Shown here one piece after another: positions 16,663-25,142 of a stretch of DNA of 50,163 nt (position 1 is its first letter; every line of letters starts with the position of its first letter). A program made the translations under genes and the position numbers. This stretch comes from Bacteroidaceae bacterium (GTDB taxonomy: Bacteria; Bacteroidota; Bacteroidia; Bacteroidales; Bacteroidaceae). The stretch spans positions 1 through 50,163 of the forward strand of contig CAAGLA010000012.1 in NCBI GenBank assembly GCA_900770655.1. The letters are read 5' to 3'. The notes below the pieces were generated by a model. That model was not told the origin of the DNA and did not search any database. It saw only the letters and a program-made list of their open reading frames with translations.

Positions 16663-17217
16663 TTGATTATTTCAAGAGAACTTCGGAAAAAGAATATCGC
16701 GGAGTACCTGTTGTATATGTGGCAGGTCGAAGATATTTTGCGTGCTAATGACCTTTCGGTAGAAAAGGTTGCGCAGTCATTGGTTGCACCATACGCTCTC
16801 CCGCCTGCGCAAGCCGAGGAGATGGTTGAGTGGTATGCGGACTTAATAGAGATGATGCATCAGGAAGATGTTAAGGAGAAAGGGCACTTGCAAATAAACA
16901 AGAATGTAATAATAAACCTCACCGACCTGCACTTGAGACTGCTCAAATCGTCTAAGGTGCCGTTCTATTCAGCGGCGTACTACAAGGCCTTGCCGTTTAT
17001 AGTCGAGTTCCGTACAAAGAGCGAAGGCCGCGAAAAGAACGAACTGGAAAACTGTTTCGATGCTCTATATATGGTGTGGCTCCTGAAACTTCAAAAGCGT
17101 GAGATAAACGAAGAGACACTCAAAGCCACAGCCGAGATAAGCAAATTCATATCTATGCTGTCTCTATACTTTAAGGAGGAAGAGGAGGGAAAGCTCAACT
17201 TGGACGAAGATGAATAG
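16663..17217 (+). CDS. DUF4924-family protein
   Basis: The 184-residue protein begins MIISRELRKKNIAEYLLYMWQ, the conserved N-terminus I associate with DUF4924 of Bacteroidales, and is helical and charged with an acidic tail (EEEEGKLNLDEDE). This conserved N-terminus is reached only from the TTG at 16663, so TTG is the probable start. The function is unknown. It sits 11 bp after the LysE-type gene and 27 bp before prfC, in one run. Confidence 0.75.
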   Translation: MIISRELRKKNIAEYLLYMWQVEDILRANDLSVEKVAQSLVAPYALPPAQAEEMVEWYADLIEMMHQEDVKEKGHLQINKNVIINLTDLHLRLLKSSKVPFYSAAYYKALPFIVEFRTKSEGREKNELENCFDALYMVWLLKLQKREINEETLKATAEISKFISMLSLYFKEEEEGKLNLDEDE

Positions 17218-17244
17218 AATAAAAAGATAAAACATAAAACAGAG

Positions 17245-18822
17245 ATGAGTAATATACAGGAGGAAATAGGAAGAAGAAGAACTTTTGCCATTATATCGCA
17301 TCCCGATGCCGGTAAAACAACGCTCACCGAAAAGCTGTTGCTTTTCGGTGGCCAGATACAGGTTGCCGGTGCCGTTAAGTCAAACAAGATAAAAAAGACT
17401 GCAACATCGGATTGGATGGAGATTGAAAAACAGCGTGGTATCTCAGTAACCACATCGGTTATGGAGTTCGATTATGAAGGTTATAAGATAAATATTCTCG
17501 ATACTCCCGGCCACCAAGACTTTGCCGAAGATACATTCCGTACTCTAACCGCTGTTGACAGTGTAATTATTGTTGTGGACAGTGCTAAGGGTGTAGAGAC
17601 ACAGACACGTAAACTTATGTCAGTGTGTAGAATGCGCAACACTCCTGTTATTGTGTATGTGAACAAAATGGACCGCGAAGGACGCGACCCGTTTGAACTG
17701 CTCGATGAACTCGAAAGCGAACTGCAGATAGCAGTGAGGCCGCTAAGCTGGCCTATAGACCAAGGTGCCCGCTTTAAGGGTGTGTACAATATATACGAAA
17801 ACAGACTGGACCTCTTTACTCCCAACAAGCAAAGGGTAACAGAGAAGGTCGAAGTAGATATAAATAGTGAGGAACTCGATAGAAATATAGGTGAAGACCT
17901 TGCTTTCAAATTGCGTTCCGACCTCGAGCTCGTAGAAGGGGTATATCCCGAATTCAATGTTCAGGATTATCTCGATGCCCGTGTGGCACCGGTATTCTTC
18001 GGCTCTGCACTCAACAATTTCGGTGTCGAGGAACTATTGAATTGTTTTGTAAAGATAGCCCCCAGTCCACGCCCTGTGCAGGCTGTGGAGCACACTGTCA
18101 ATCCCGAAGATGAGAAATTTACAGGCTTCATCTTTAAGATAACTGCAAATATTGACCCGAATCACCGTTCCTGTGTGGCATTCTGTAAAATATGTTCGGG
18201 CAAGTTTATGCGCAATACACCTTACCGTCACATAAGGCTTGGCAAGGATATGCGTTTCTCTTCGCCCACACAGTTTATGGCACAGCGAAAAAGCACCATA
18301 GAGGAGGCTTATCCGGGCGATATAATAGGCTTGCCCGATACCGGAAACTTCAAGATTGGCGATACGCTCACCGAAGGTGAAATGCTTCACTTCAAAGGGT
18401 TGCCCAGCTTTTCGCCCGAAATGTTCAAATATATAGAAAATGCCGATCCTATGAAAACCAAACAGCTGGCAAAGGGTATAGACCAGCTTATGGGAGAGGG
18501 CGTTGCGCAGATGTTCGTGAACCAGCACAATGGCCGTAAACTGATAGGTACAGTTGGGCAGCTGCAGTTCGAAGTTATACAGTACAGGCTCGAAAACGAG
18601 TACAACGCCAAATGCCGTTGGGAACCGGTGAATCTCTACAAGGCCTGTTGGATAGAGAGTGACGACGAAGCCGAACTCGATGCATTTAAAAAACGCAAGT
18701 ACCAGTATATGGCAAAGGATATCGAAGGACGCGATGTCTTCCTTGCCGATAGTGGCTATGTGTTGCAGATGGCTCAGAACGACTTTAAATCAATAAAGTT
18801 CCACTTTACAAGCGAATTCTAA
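17245..18822 (+). CDS. prfC: Peptide chain release factor 3
   Basis: The 525-residue translational GTPase has G1 SHPDAGKTTLTE (about 18-29), G3 DTPGHQDF (about 85-92), and G4 NKMDREGRDP (about 140-149). It is followed by EF-G-like domain II and the RF3-specific C-terminal domain (VGQLQFEVIQYRLENEY). It recycles RF1/RF2 from terminated ribosomes. Length and motifs match E. coli RF3 (529 residues). It lies in a translation-related run with tsaC and fmt. Confidence 0.95.
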   Translation: MSNIQEEIGRRRTFAIISHPDAGKTTLTEKLLLFGGQIQVAGAVKSNKIKKTATSDWMEIEKQRGISVTTSVMEFDYEGYKINILDTPGHQDFAEDTFRTLTAVDSVIIVVDSAKGVETQTRKLMSVCRMRNTPVIVYVNKMDREGRDPFELLDELESELQIAVRPLSWPIDQGARFKGVYNIYENRLDLFTPNKQRVTEKVEVDINSEELDRNIGEDLAFKLRSDLELVEGVYPEFNVQDYLDARVAPVFFGSALNNFGVEELLNCFVKIAPSPRPVQAVEHTVNPEDEKFTGFIFKITANIDPNHRSCVAFCKICSGKFMRNTPYRHIRLGKDMRFSSPTQFMAQRKSTIEEAYPGDIIGLPDTGNFKIGDTLTEGEMLHFKGLPSFSPEMFKYIENADPMKTKQLAKGIDQLMGEGVAQMFVNQHNGRKLIGTVGQLQFEVIQYRLENEYNAKCRWEPVNLYKACWIESDDEAELDAFKKRKYQYMAKDIEGRDVFLADSGYVLQMAQNDFKSIKFHFTSEF

Positions 18823-18834
18823 AGAGAGAGTACT

Positions 18835-19407
18835 ATGGGTGTTATAGCCGACGAAGTAAAAAAGTGCATAGAGGTGCTGCGCAGTGGAGGGGTAATACTA
18901 TATCCTACCGATACAGTTTGGGGAATAGGTTGCGATGCTTCAAACGAGGCTGCAGTAAAGCGTGTATTTGAAATAAAAAGGCGTTGCGACAGCAAGGCGA
19001 TGCTTCTGCTTGTAGACAATGCCGACAGAATAGCCCGCTATGTGGGAAATGTGCCGCAGGTTGCGTGGGACCTTGTGGAACTCACTACAAAACCGCTGAC
19101 AATAATTTACGACGGGGCACGCAATGTGGCACCGGCGCTTATAGCCGAAGACGGCAGTGTGGGAATACGTGTGACATCGGAAATATTCTCTAAAGAGTTA
19201 TGCTACCGTTTCCAAAGGGCTGTTGTATCTACTTCGGCCAATATAAGCGGTGAGGCAACACCACGTAATTTCGGCGAAATAAGCCGTGAGATTATAGATG
19301 CTGTAGACTATGTGGTTAACTTCAGACAGCAGGAAAAGGGTTGTGGCAAATCTTCGAGTATAATAAAGCTTGCCGCAAACGGGGCTGTATCAATTATAAG
19401 AGAGTAA
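18835..19407 (+). CDS. tsaC: L-threonylcarbamoyladenylate synthase (TsaC/Sua5 short form)
   Basis: The 190-residue protein is a YrdC-domain enzyme: GGVILYPTDTVWGIGCDA (about 15-32) and the substrate-binding KRRCDSKAMLLLV, then VSTSANISGEATP near 131-143. It makes threonylcarbamoyl-AMP for t6A at tRNA position 37. It lacks the Sua5 C-terminal domain and so is the TsaC type. It sits 12 bp after prfC and 2 bp before the channel gene. Confidence 0.9.
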   Translation: MGVIADEVKKCIEVLRSGGVILYPTDTVWGIGCDASNEAAVKRVFEIKRRCDSKAMLLLVDNADRIARYVGNVPQVAWDLVELTTKPLTIIYDGARNVAPALIAEDGSVGIRVTSEIFSKELCYRFQRAVVSTSANISGEATPRNFGEISREIIDAVDYVVNFRQQEKGCGKSSSIIKLAANGAVSIIRE

Positions 19408-19409
19408 CT

Positions 19410-21194
19410 ATGGCTGAAAAAGAGAGAGCAGGCTTACTCGACCGCTTTATTTCTTGGCGCGAAAAGTATATAGCACAGAGTCAGTTCATATTGATTCTGA
19501 GTTTTATCGTAGGTGTCCTTTCTGCTCTTGCTGCCTTTGCTCTCAAACACCTTATTCATTTCATCCAACACCTGCTTACAGGTGGTTTCGATGCGCATAC
19601 CTTCAATTGGCTCTATCTGGTGTACCCGGTGATTGGTATCTTCATTACCGGGCTTTTCATTCGTAAGGTTGTCCGCGACGATATAAGCCACGGCGTAACA
19701 AAAGTGCTATACGCAATATCGTGTCGTCAGGGAAAAATACGCCGTCATAACTCTTGGTCGTCGCTCATAGCCAGCGGTATAACCATTGGATTCGGTGGTT
19801 CGGTGGGTGCTGAGTCGCCTATTGTTATGACAGGTTCTGCTATAGGCTCAAATCTGGGCAGTTTCTTCAAAATGGAGAAGAAGGTGATGATGCTGCTCAT
19901 TGGTTGCGGTGCGGCAGGTGCTGTATCGGGTATCTTCAAAGCGCCAATCGCCGGTCTTGTCTTTACCGTGGAGGTGCTTATGCTGGACCTCACAATGTCG
20001 TCGCTGCTTCCGTTGCTCATATCGAGCGTAACGGCTGCTACGCTTTCCTATATATTGATGGGAACTGAGGCTATGTTCGAGTTTCATCTCGAAAACACTT
20101 TCGACCTCGCGCGTGTACCTTATGTAATAGTTTTGGGAATTGTCTGCGGTCTTGTCTCGCTCTACTTTACACACGTTACAACTGCTATTGAGAAACAGTT
20201 CAAGAAACTGTCGAATCCATACGTTAGACTGGCTATTGGCGGTAGTGTGCTGAGTGTTCTTATATTCCTCTTCCCACCGCTCTACGGCGAAGGCTACGAT
20301 ACCATCACCGCGCTCATAAACGGAGCATCGGAGAATATAATCCTCGACAACTCCCTCTTTTACGGACACGCAAAGTACATACTCGTATATATGTTCTTTA
20401 TTATAGTGTTCAAAGCCTTTGCATCTACAGTTACCAACTGCGGCGGAGGCTGTGGTGGTATTTTTGCACCCAGCCTTTTCTTGGGCTGTGTGTCGGGCTA
20501 CCTCTTTGCAAGTATATGCAATATGAGCGGCTTCGGTGTCGAGGTGTCGGACAAGAACTTTGCACTCTTCGGAATGGCTGCGCTGATGTCGGGTGTCTTT
20601 CACGCCCCATTGACAGGCGTGTTCCTTATTGCTGAACTTACAGGTGGTTATGCGCTCTTTCTGCCATTGATGATTGTATCGGTATTTTCGTACCTGACTG
20701 TTAAACTCTTTGACAAGAACAATATCTATGCTATACGTCTTGCACAGCGCGGAGAGTTGATAACACATCATAAGGACCAAGCAGTGCTCACAATACTAAA
20801 GGTGTCAGATGTCATAGAGAAGAATTTTATGAAACTGACACCGGATATGGACCTCGGAGCTTTGACCTCGGTTGTTGCAAAGACTAAACGCAATATATTC
20901 CCTGTGCTCGATGCCGGTAACCGTCTTGTCGGTATTCTTTACCTCGATGATATAAGGCACATTATGTTCCGGCAAGAACTTTATCACCGTTACACCGTGG
21001 CTGTGCTTATGCGTCAGGTTCCCGAAAGGCTGAGCATTGAGGAACCTATGGAGGCGGTAATGAGGAAGTTTGAAGATACCGGCGCTTGGAACCTCCCGGT
21101 TGAAGATATAAAAGGAGAATATATTGGTTTTATCTCAAAATCGGCTATATTTACAGCCTACAGGAAAACATTGTTGGAATTTACTTCGGATTGA
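19410..21194 (+). CDS. ClC-type chloride channel/antiporter with C-terminal CBS pair
   Basis: From ATG 19410 the protein has 594 residues. It shows the ClC signatures GGSVGAESPIV (selectivity loop; the gating glutamate is in GAESP), GGGCGGIFAPSLFLG, and GMAALMSGVFHAPLTG. The C-terminal 130 residues form two CBS repeats (MKLTPDMDLGALTSVV; RLSIEEPMEAVMRKFEDTG). The CBS-bearing form is common in Bacteroidales; transport mode (channel or H/Cl antiporter) cannot be read here. An in-frame start at 19341 overlaps tsaC and is not needed. Confidence 0.9.
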   Translation: MAEKERAGLLDRFISWREKYIAQSQFILILSFIVGVLSALAAFALKHLIHFIQHLLTGGFDAHTFNWLYLVYPVIGIFITGLFIRKVVRDDISHGVTKVLYAISCRQGKIRRHNSWSSLIASGITIGFGGSVGAESPIVMTGSAIGSNLGSFFKMEKKVMMLLIGCGAAGAVSGIFKAPIAGLVFTVEVLMLDLTMSSLLPLLISSVTAATLSYILMGTEAMFEFHLENTFDLARVPYVIVLGIVCGLVSLYFTHVTTAIEKQFKKLSNPYVRLAIGGSVLSVLIFLFPPLYGEGYDTITALINGASENIILDNSLFYGHAKYILVYMFFIIVFKAFASTVTNCGGGCGGIFAPSLFLGCVSGYLFASICNMSGFGVEVSDKNFALFGMAALMSGVFHAPLTGVFLIAELTGGYALFLPLMIVSVFSYLTVKLFDKNNIYAIRLAQRGELITHHKDQAVLTILKVSDVIEKNFMKLTPDMDLGALTSVVAKTKRNIFPVLDAGNRLVGILYLDDIRHIMFRQELYHRYTVAVLMRQVPERLSIEEPMEAVMRKFEDTGAWNLPVEDIKGEYIGFISKSAIFTAYRKTLLEFTSD

Positions 21195-21197
21195 TAT

Positions 21198-22184
21198 ATG
21201 GAAAAATTGAGGATTGTGTATCTTGGAACTCCCGATTTCGCAGTGGAACCGTTGCGCCGTCTTGTGGAGAAACAGCGTACTTGCGATGATTGTGGCTACG
21301 AGGTTGTAGGGGTAGTTACTATGCCCGATAAAATGATAAACAAACGTGGTACCCAGCTGCTTCAGAGCCCTGTTAAGGAGTATGCTGTGAGTGCTTCTTT
21401 GCCTGTATTGCAGCCGCACTCCTTGAAAGACGCTGATTTTCTGAGTGCTCTCAGTGCTTTAGGCGCCGACCTTCAGATAGTGGTCGCTTTCCGTATGTTA
21501 CCCGAAAGCGTATGGAATATGCCTCGCTTGGGAACATTCAATCTTCACGCATCGCTCCTGCCGCAATACCGTGGTGCGGCACCAATAAATTGGGCAATAA
21601 TAAACGGTGACAAGGAGAGTGGGGTAACAACATTCTTCCTGAAACACGAAATAGACACAGGCGATATCATTTTCAGGGATATTGTGTCCATAGATGAGTG
21701 TGACAATGCCGGAACGCTGCACGACAAACTAATGCTTCAGGGTGGCGAAACAGTGCTCCGCACGGTAGAAGCTATAGTAAAAGGCGAGGTGCCGCAAGTG
21801 GCACAGCAGAGCCTCTATGGCAGTGAGAGTGAATTGCGTCCGGCGCCAAAGATTTTTAGGGAAACTTGCCGAATAGACTGGCGACGCAGTGTAGACGAGG
21901 TCTATAATTTCGTGCGCGGTATGTCACCCTATCCGGCTGCTTGGTTTGAATTTGTGGGCGAGGCCGAAAAAAGGTTTGCAGTAAAGGTGTATGTCGCAGA
22001 AAAGGAGTATGCTGCACACTGTTTCGACTGCGGTACCCTGTGTAGTGATGGAAAGAACTTTATTAAAATTGCAGTCAAAGGCGGCTATATAAACCTTGTA
22101 GAACTGCAGTTGGCCGGCAAGAAGCGTATGTGCGTTGCCGACCTGTTAAGAGGTTTCCCTCTCGATGGCTTTACTGTTGAATAG
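21198..22184 (+). CDS. fmt: Methionyl-tRNA formyltransferase
   Basis: The 328-residue enzyme has the formyl-THF motif ASLLPQYRGAAPINWAI (about 117-133) with catalytic N, H and D of the family, then LKHEIDTGDI, and a C-terminal OB-like tRNA-binding domain. It formylates initiator Met-tRNA. It starts 3 bp after the ClC gene and is followed by the WG-repeat gene after 34 bp. Confidence 0.95.
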   Translation: MEKLRIVYLGTPDFAVEPLRRLVEKQRTCDDCGYEVVGVVTMPDKMINKRGTQLLQSPVKEYAVSASLPVLQPHSLKDADFLSALSALGADLQIVVAFRMLPESVWNMPRLGTFNLHASLLPQYRGAAPINWAIINGDKESGVTTFFLKHEIDTGDIIFRDIVSIDECDNAGTLHDKLMLQGGETVLRTVEAIVKGEVPQVAQQSLYGSESELRPAPKIFRETCRIDWRRSVDEVYNFVRGMSPYPAAWFEFVGEAEKRFAVKVYVAEKEYAAHCFDCGTLCSDGKNFIKIAVKGGYINLVELQLAGKKRMCVADLLRGFPLDGFTVE

Positions 22185-22218
22185 TATTAACGAAACATAT
22201 TTTTTAAAAATCAAAACT

Positions 22219-23973
22219 ATGGAAAATTCAGTTGTTTTATCAGGAAAAGACAAAATGGGTACATACGTTAAGATTGCCGTTATGGCTTTGGTGGCGTGTG
22301 TAGTTATTGTGGGTGCTGTTTTTCTCGTAAAAGCACTAATGCCAACAAATGTTGACAATGCACCTTTGCAGTATATTGCAGTACAGGAAAAAGCAGGCAA
22401 GAGCTGGAGTATTATGGATGCCGATGGCAATATTGTTGTGTCAGAAGAGTATTCCAGTGACGATGTGGTATCTATTGTGAGCCTCGATGGCGCCTACTGG
22501 GTTCAATCGCACAAGAGCGGCAAGTACAGCCTTTTCTCGGTAGATTCTCCCGACAAATCTTTGACAGATGCATACGATCAAGTGACCCGTTTCTTTGGCG
22601 AAATTGCCTATGCTGCCAATAATGGCGAGCAGATAGTTGTTATAAACACTTCGGGCGAGGTTATTGCGACATTGCCAAAAGAGGTTAAGACCGTATCTTC
22701 ATATTCTGCCGACAATGATAGAGCTGCGTTCATTAGTCAGGACGGTAAATATGGATACCTCAATGGCGAAGGAGAGGTTGTGCTGAAGGCTGAGTATACC
22801 GTTGCTTATGATTTCCATCAGGGACTGGCCGTTGTTTCTAAGGACTCAATAGAAGACGAGTTTGTCTATTTGGTTATTGATACAGAAGGCAATGTTAAAT
22901 GTGATATTGATACTGAAAAGTATGATTTGGTATGTTACTACTATTCCGAAGGCCTTATTCCGGTGCTCGATAAAGATAAAGAGGGAGTTGTGTTCCTGAA
23001 CGAGGAAGGCGAGGTTGTAGAAGACTACTCAAGAAAGTATACCATTGCCGCAGGTTTCATAGACGGATATTGCGTTGTTGTAAATGAAGATAATGAGTAT
23101 GGTGTTATAAACAAGGATGGAGAAGAAGTTATCAGACTTGGCAAGTTCGAAGATTTGGGAAATCTTGGTAAAGGAATCTTCTTGGCAGAAAAGGACGATG
23201 CTGTTGGCGTGATAGATGCTGAAGGCAATACCGTAATTGGCTTTAAGTACGACGGTGGTTCATACCTCAATTATTGCCGCATTGGAGACAATTTCATCCT
23301 TGAGCGCGAAAACAGTTCGGCATACGTGCTGTTGAATGCAGCCGGTGAGAAAATTTCACAGTCAAAGATAGCCGATATCTCTCTTGGACTACGCTATTCT
23401 TCTGTTACATACGTCGACGTGGACAAACTTGCCGAAAGAATTGTTGAGGGTATAGGTAAAGAAGGCTTTACACCTATAAGCGACAAGGTCTCGGTAGCCG
23501 ATGTTATGGAACTTTATAACAAAGAGACCAGCGATGTGGGACGTTACGACTACACTTGTGTTCTCGAAGAGTCTGCGGTAGGGGATTATACTGTAAATCT
23601 GTCTTTGAGATCGTATTCATATCTGCTAGAGGAGATGAGCCACTATGAACAGCGCAGCTATGGCTGGTACACATATAACGAAAGAGTCAGCGATGGCTTT
23701 AAATGGGCCGATAATAGTTATGCTTTCTCGTTTGAGTTTACTGTAAGTGTATATGACGATACTGTAAGAGAGATTCTTAAGGGTAAGGTTGAATCGCTTT
23801 TAGAGGGTAAGGGCTTCGATAAGGTCGATGAGAATGTCTACGAGGCTGTAAGTGAGTCGGGCTTCTATCCTACAGTAACTATTGAAGATGATGGTTACTC
23901 TGAATTGAAACTTTCATTTGCACCGTTCGTCGAGATGTCATATAACTCTTGCGCAATGGAAGATTATGAATAA
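22219..23973 (+). CDS. WG-repeat protein with an N-terminal membrane anchor
   Basis: From ATG 22219 the protein has 584 residues. One membrane helix (about 18-37, VKIAVMALVACVVIVGAVFL) anchors it, probably with the rest in the periplasm. Residues 60-400 hold degenerate WG repeats of about 45-50 residues, seen as SWSIMDADGNIV, KYGYLNGEGEVV, EYGVINKDGEEV, and AVGVIDAEGNTV. The C-terminal 190 residues are not recognised. WG-repeat proteins form beta-structures of unknown ligand. It is the last gene of the run and ends at a strong terminator. An upstream in-frame start at 22165 overlaps fmt and would precede the anchor. Confidence 0.75.
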   Translation: MENSVVLSGKDKMGTYVKIAVMALVACVVIVGAVFLVKALMPTNVDNAPLQYIAVQEKAGKSWSIMDADGNIVVSEEYSSDDVVSIVSLDGAYWVQSHKSGKYSLFSVDSPDKSLTDAYDQVTRFFGEIAYAANNGEQIVVINTSGEVIATLPKEVKTVSSYSADNDRAAFISQDGKYGYLNGEGEVVLKAEYTVAYDFHQGLAVVSKDSIEDEFVYLVIDTEGNVKCDIDTEKYDLVCYYYSEGLIPVLDKDKEGVVFLNEEGEVVEDYSRKYTIAAGFIDGYCVVVNEDNEYGVINKDGEEVIRLGKFEDLGNLGKGIFLAEKDDAVGVIDAEGNTVIGFKYDGGSYLNYCRIGDNFILERENSSAYVLLNAAGEKISQSKIADISLGLRYSSVTYVDVDKLAERIVEGIGKEGFTPISDKVSVADVMELYNKETSDVGRYDYTCVLEESAVGDYTVNLSLRSYSYLLEEMSHYEQRSYGWYTYNERVSDGFKWADNSYAFSFEFTVSVYDDTVREILKGKVESLLEGKGFDKVDENVYEAVSESGFYPTVTIEDDGYSELKLSFAPFVEMSYNSCAMEDYE

Positions 23974-23983
23974 TTGATTATCA

Positions 23984-24032
23984 TTAAACAAAAATGGCGT
24001 AGACTTTCAAAGTCTACGCCATTTTTGTTTAA
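23984..24032. terminator. Terminator after the WG-repeat gene
   Basis: Perfect 24-bp arms (23984-24007/24009-24032) with core GGCGTAGAC/GTCTACGCC, and T5GTTT on the 3' side. It closes the 15959-23973 run. Confidence 0.9.
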
Positions 24033-24099
24033 AAATACTCTGTCAGCAACGCGTAACATATTCATATATTGCCCTGAAATGCACTTTTTGGGGAAAATA

Positions 24100-24131
24100 T
24101 TTGGAAAAAAGATAATTATTTCTTTCCTTTG
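24100..24131 (+). promoter_or_regulatory. Promoter of the ECF sigma factor gene
   Basis: TTTG (24100-24103), 20 nt, TTCCTTTG (24124-24131): one mismatch in the -7 element. It leaves a leader of about 70 nt. Confidence 0.6.
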
Positions 24132-24206
24132 CCCAAGATAAATCAATATTAACCTAAAAACCGTTGCCTATAGAAAATCTCTACTTCAATTAAAAAAGGA
24201 GATATA

Positions 24207-24800
24207 ATGGATAATTTAAAGCAGATGACCGACGATGTCTTGGTCTCACTTTATTTGCAAGGCAACAATTCAGCATTTGATATATTGCTTAATCGTCACA
24301 AGGATAGGTTATTCAATTACATTTATTTTATAGTACGTTCAAAAGAGGTTGCAGAGGATATCTTTCAGGAGACCTTTGTAAAGGTTATTACAACCCTGCA
24401 GCAGGGGCGTTATACCAATGACGGCAAGTTCTCGGCTTGGATAACACGCATAGCCCACAATCTTGTAATAGACCAGTTCCGTGCCGAACGCAGCGAGAAT
24501 ATCATCTCTAACGACGAAAGCGAAATAGACCTTCTCAACGATGCAAAGCTTGTGGAAGGAAACATTGAGAACAAGCTTGTAAACGAACAGGTGCTTAAAG
24601 ATGTGCGTGCGCTTGTCGACGAACTGCCCGATTGTCAACGCGAAGTTGTCTTTATGCGATACTATCAGGATCTCTCCTTTAAGGAGATTGCCGATATAAC
24701 AGGTGTAAGTATAAATACAGCTCTTGGCCGTATGCGCTATGCAGTGCTTAATATGCGTCGTATTGCTGCAGAAAAATCAATTTCGCTTGTAATGGAGTAG
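24207..24800 (+). CDS. ECF-type RNA polymerase sigma factor
   Basis: The 197-residue protein has sigma region 2 (NYIYFIVRSKEVAEDIFQET, then FSAWITRIAHNLVIDQFR) and region 4 with a helix-turn-helix (LPDCQREVVFMRYYQDLS, FKEIADITGVSINTALGRMR). No regions 1.2-3 are present, so it is an ECF sigma. No anti-sigma gene lies next to it, only a 59-residue protein. The ATG is preceded by AAAGGAG (24195-24201) with 5-nt spacing, rare in this window. A hairpin follows 20 bp after the stop codon. Confidence 0.9.
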   Translation: MDNLKQMTDDVLVSLYLQGNNSAFDILLNRHKDRLFNYIYFIVRSKEVAEDIFQETFVKVITTLQQGRYTNDGKFSAWITRIAHNLVIDQFRAERSENIISNDESEIDLLNDAKLVEGNIENKLVNEQVLKDVRALVDELPDCQREVVFMRYYQDLSFKEIADITGVSINTALGRMRYAVLNMRRIAAEKSISLVME

Positions 24801-24820
24801 GGTTTTCCTGAATTTTTATA

Positions 24821-24859
24821 TATGTGCCGCAACTTTTTTGGTTGCGGCACATACTTTTT
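24821..24859 (+). terminator. Terminator after the ECF sigma factor
   Basis: The 13-bp arms TATGTGCCGCAAC (24821-24833) and GTTGCGGCACATA (24841-24853) have a T-rich loop and a CTTTTTA tail. Confidence 0.85.
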
Positions 24860-24904
24860 ATCCCTTTCGGGCGTTATAATAGTGAACACTGTAATTTATG
24901 GCCT

Positions 24905-25084
24905 ATGGATAAAAAATCTACATCAAAATTTGAGCTGACGGCTTCTCTTGTGAAGCAGGCTTTGAAAAAGAATAAATATCCTTCCCCTTCGGTATCTTCT
25001 TTGGAATTCATAAAGAATTTTGCCCGTAATTTTAAATCGCAAGGGAGTGTAGAAGATGATATAAGGGATTATGTTCTGAATTGA
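24905..25084 (+). CDS. Small conserved-looking protein, 59 residues
   Basis: The protein starts MDKKSTSKFELTASLVK and ends EDDIRDYVLN, with the segment PSVSSLEFIKNFARNF in the middle. Small Bacteroidales proteins with a similar segment exist, but I know no function. It is helical, basic in the first half, and has no membrane segment. It stands alone between two hairpins (24821-24859 and 25087-25129). An in-frame start at 24824 would run through the upstream hairpin and was rejected. Confidence 0.6.
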   Translation: MDKKSTSKFELTASLVKQALKKNKYPSPSVSSLEFIKNFARNFKSQGSVEDDIRDYVLN

Positions 25085-25086
25085 TT

Positions 25087-25129
25087 ATAACATATAAGGC
25101 AACTGAAATTCAGTTGCCTTATATGTTAT
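25087..25129. terminator. Bidirectional terminator
   Basis: Perfect 21-bp arms (25087-25107/25109-25129) around AAGGCAACTGAA. It lies between the 59-residue gene and the convergent MFS gene and can serve both. Confidence 0.8.
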
Positions 25130-25142
25130 TGGGGATTTATGA

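Noticed and set aside
19848..20780. Open frame of 310 codons on the minus strand
   Set aside because: It is antisense to the ClC gene, rich in His, Arg and Cys, without family motifs. The ClC frame has all its signatures.
24880..24904. Sigma-70-like -10 element TATAAT before the 59-residue gene
   Set aside because: TATAAT is not the Bacteroidota -7 motif, and no -33 TTG at proper spacing was found. The gene's promoter stays unassigned.
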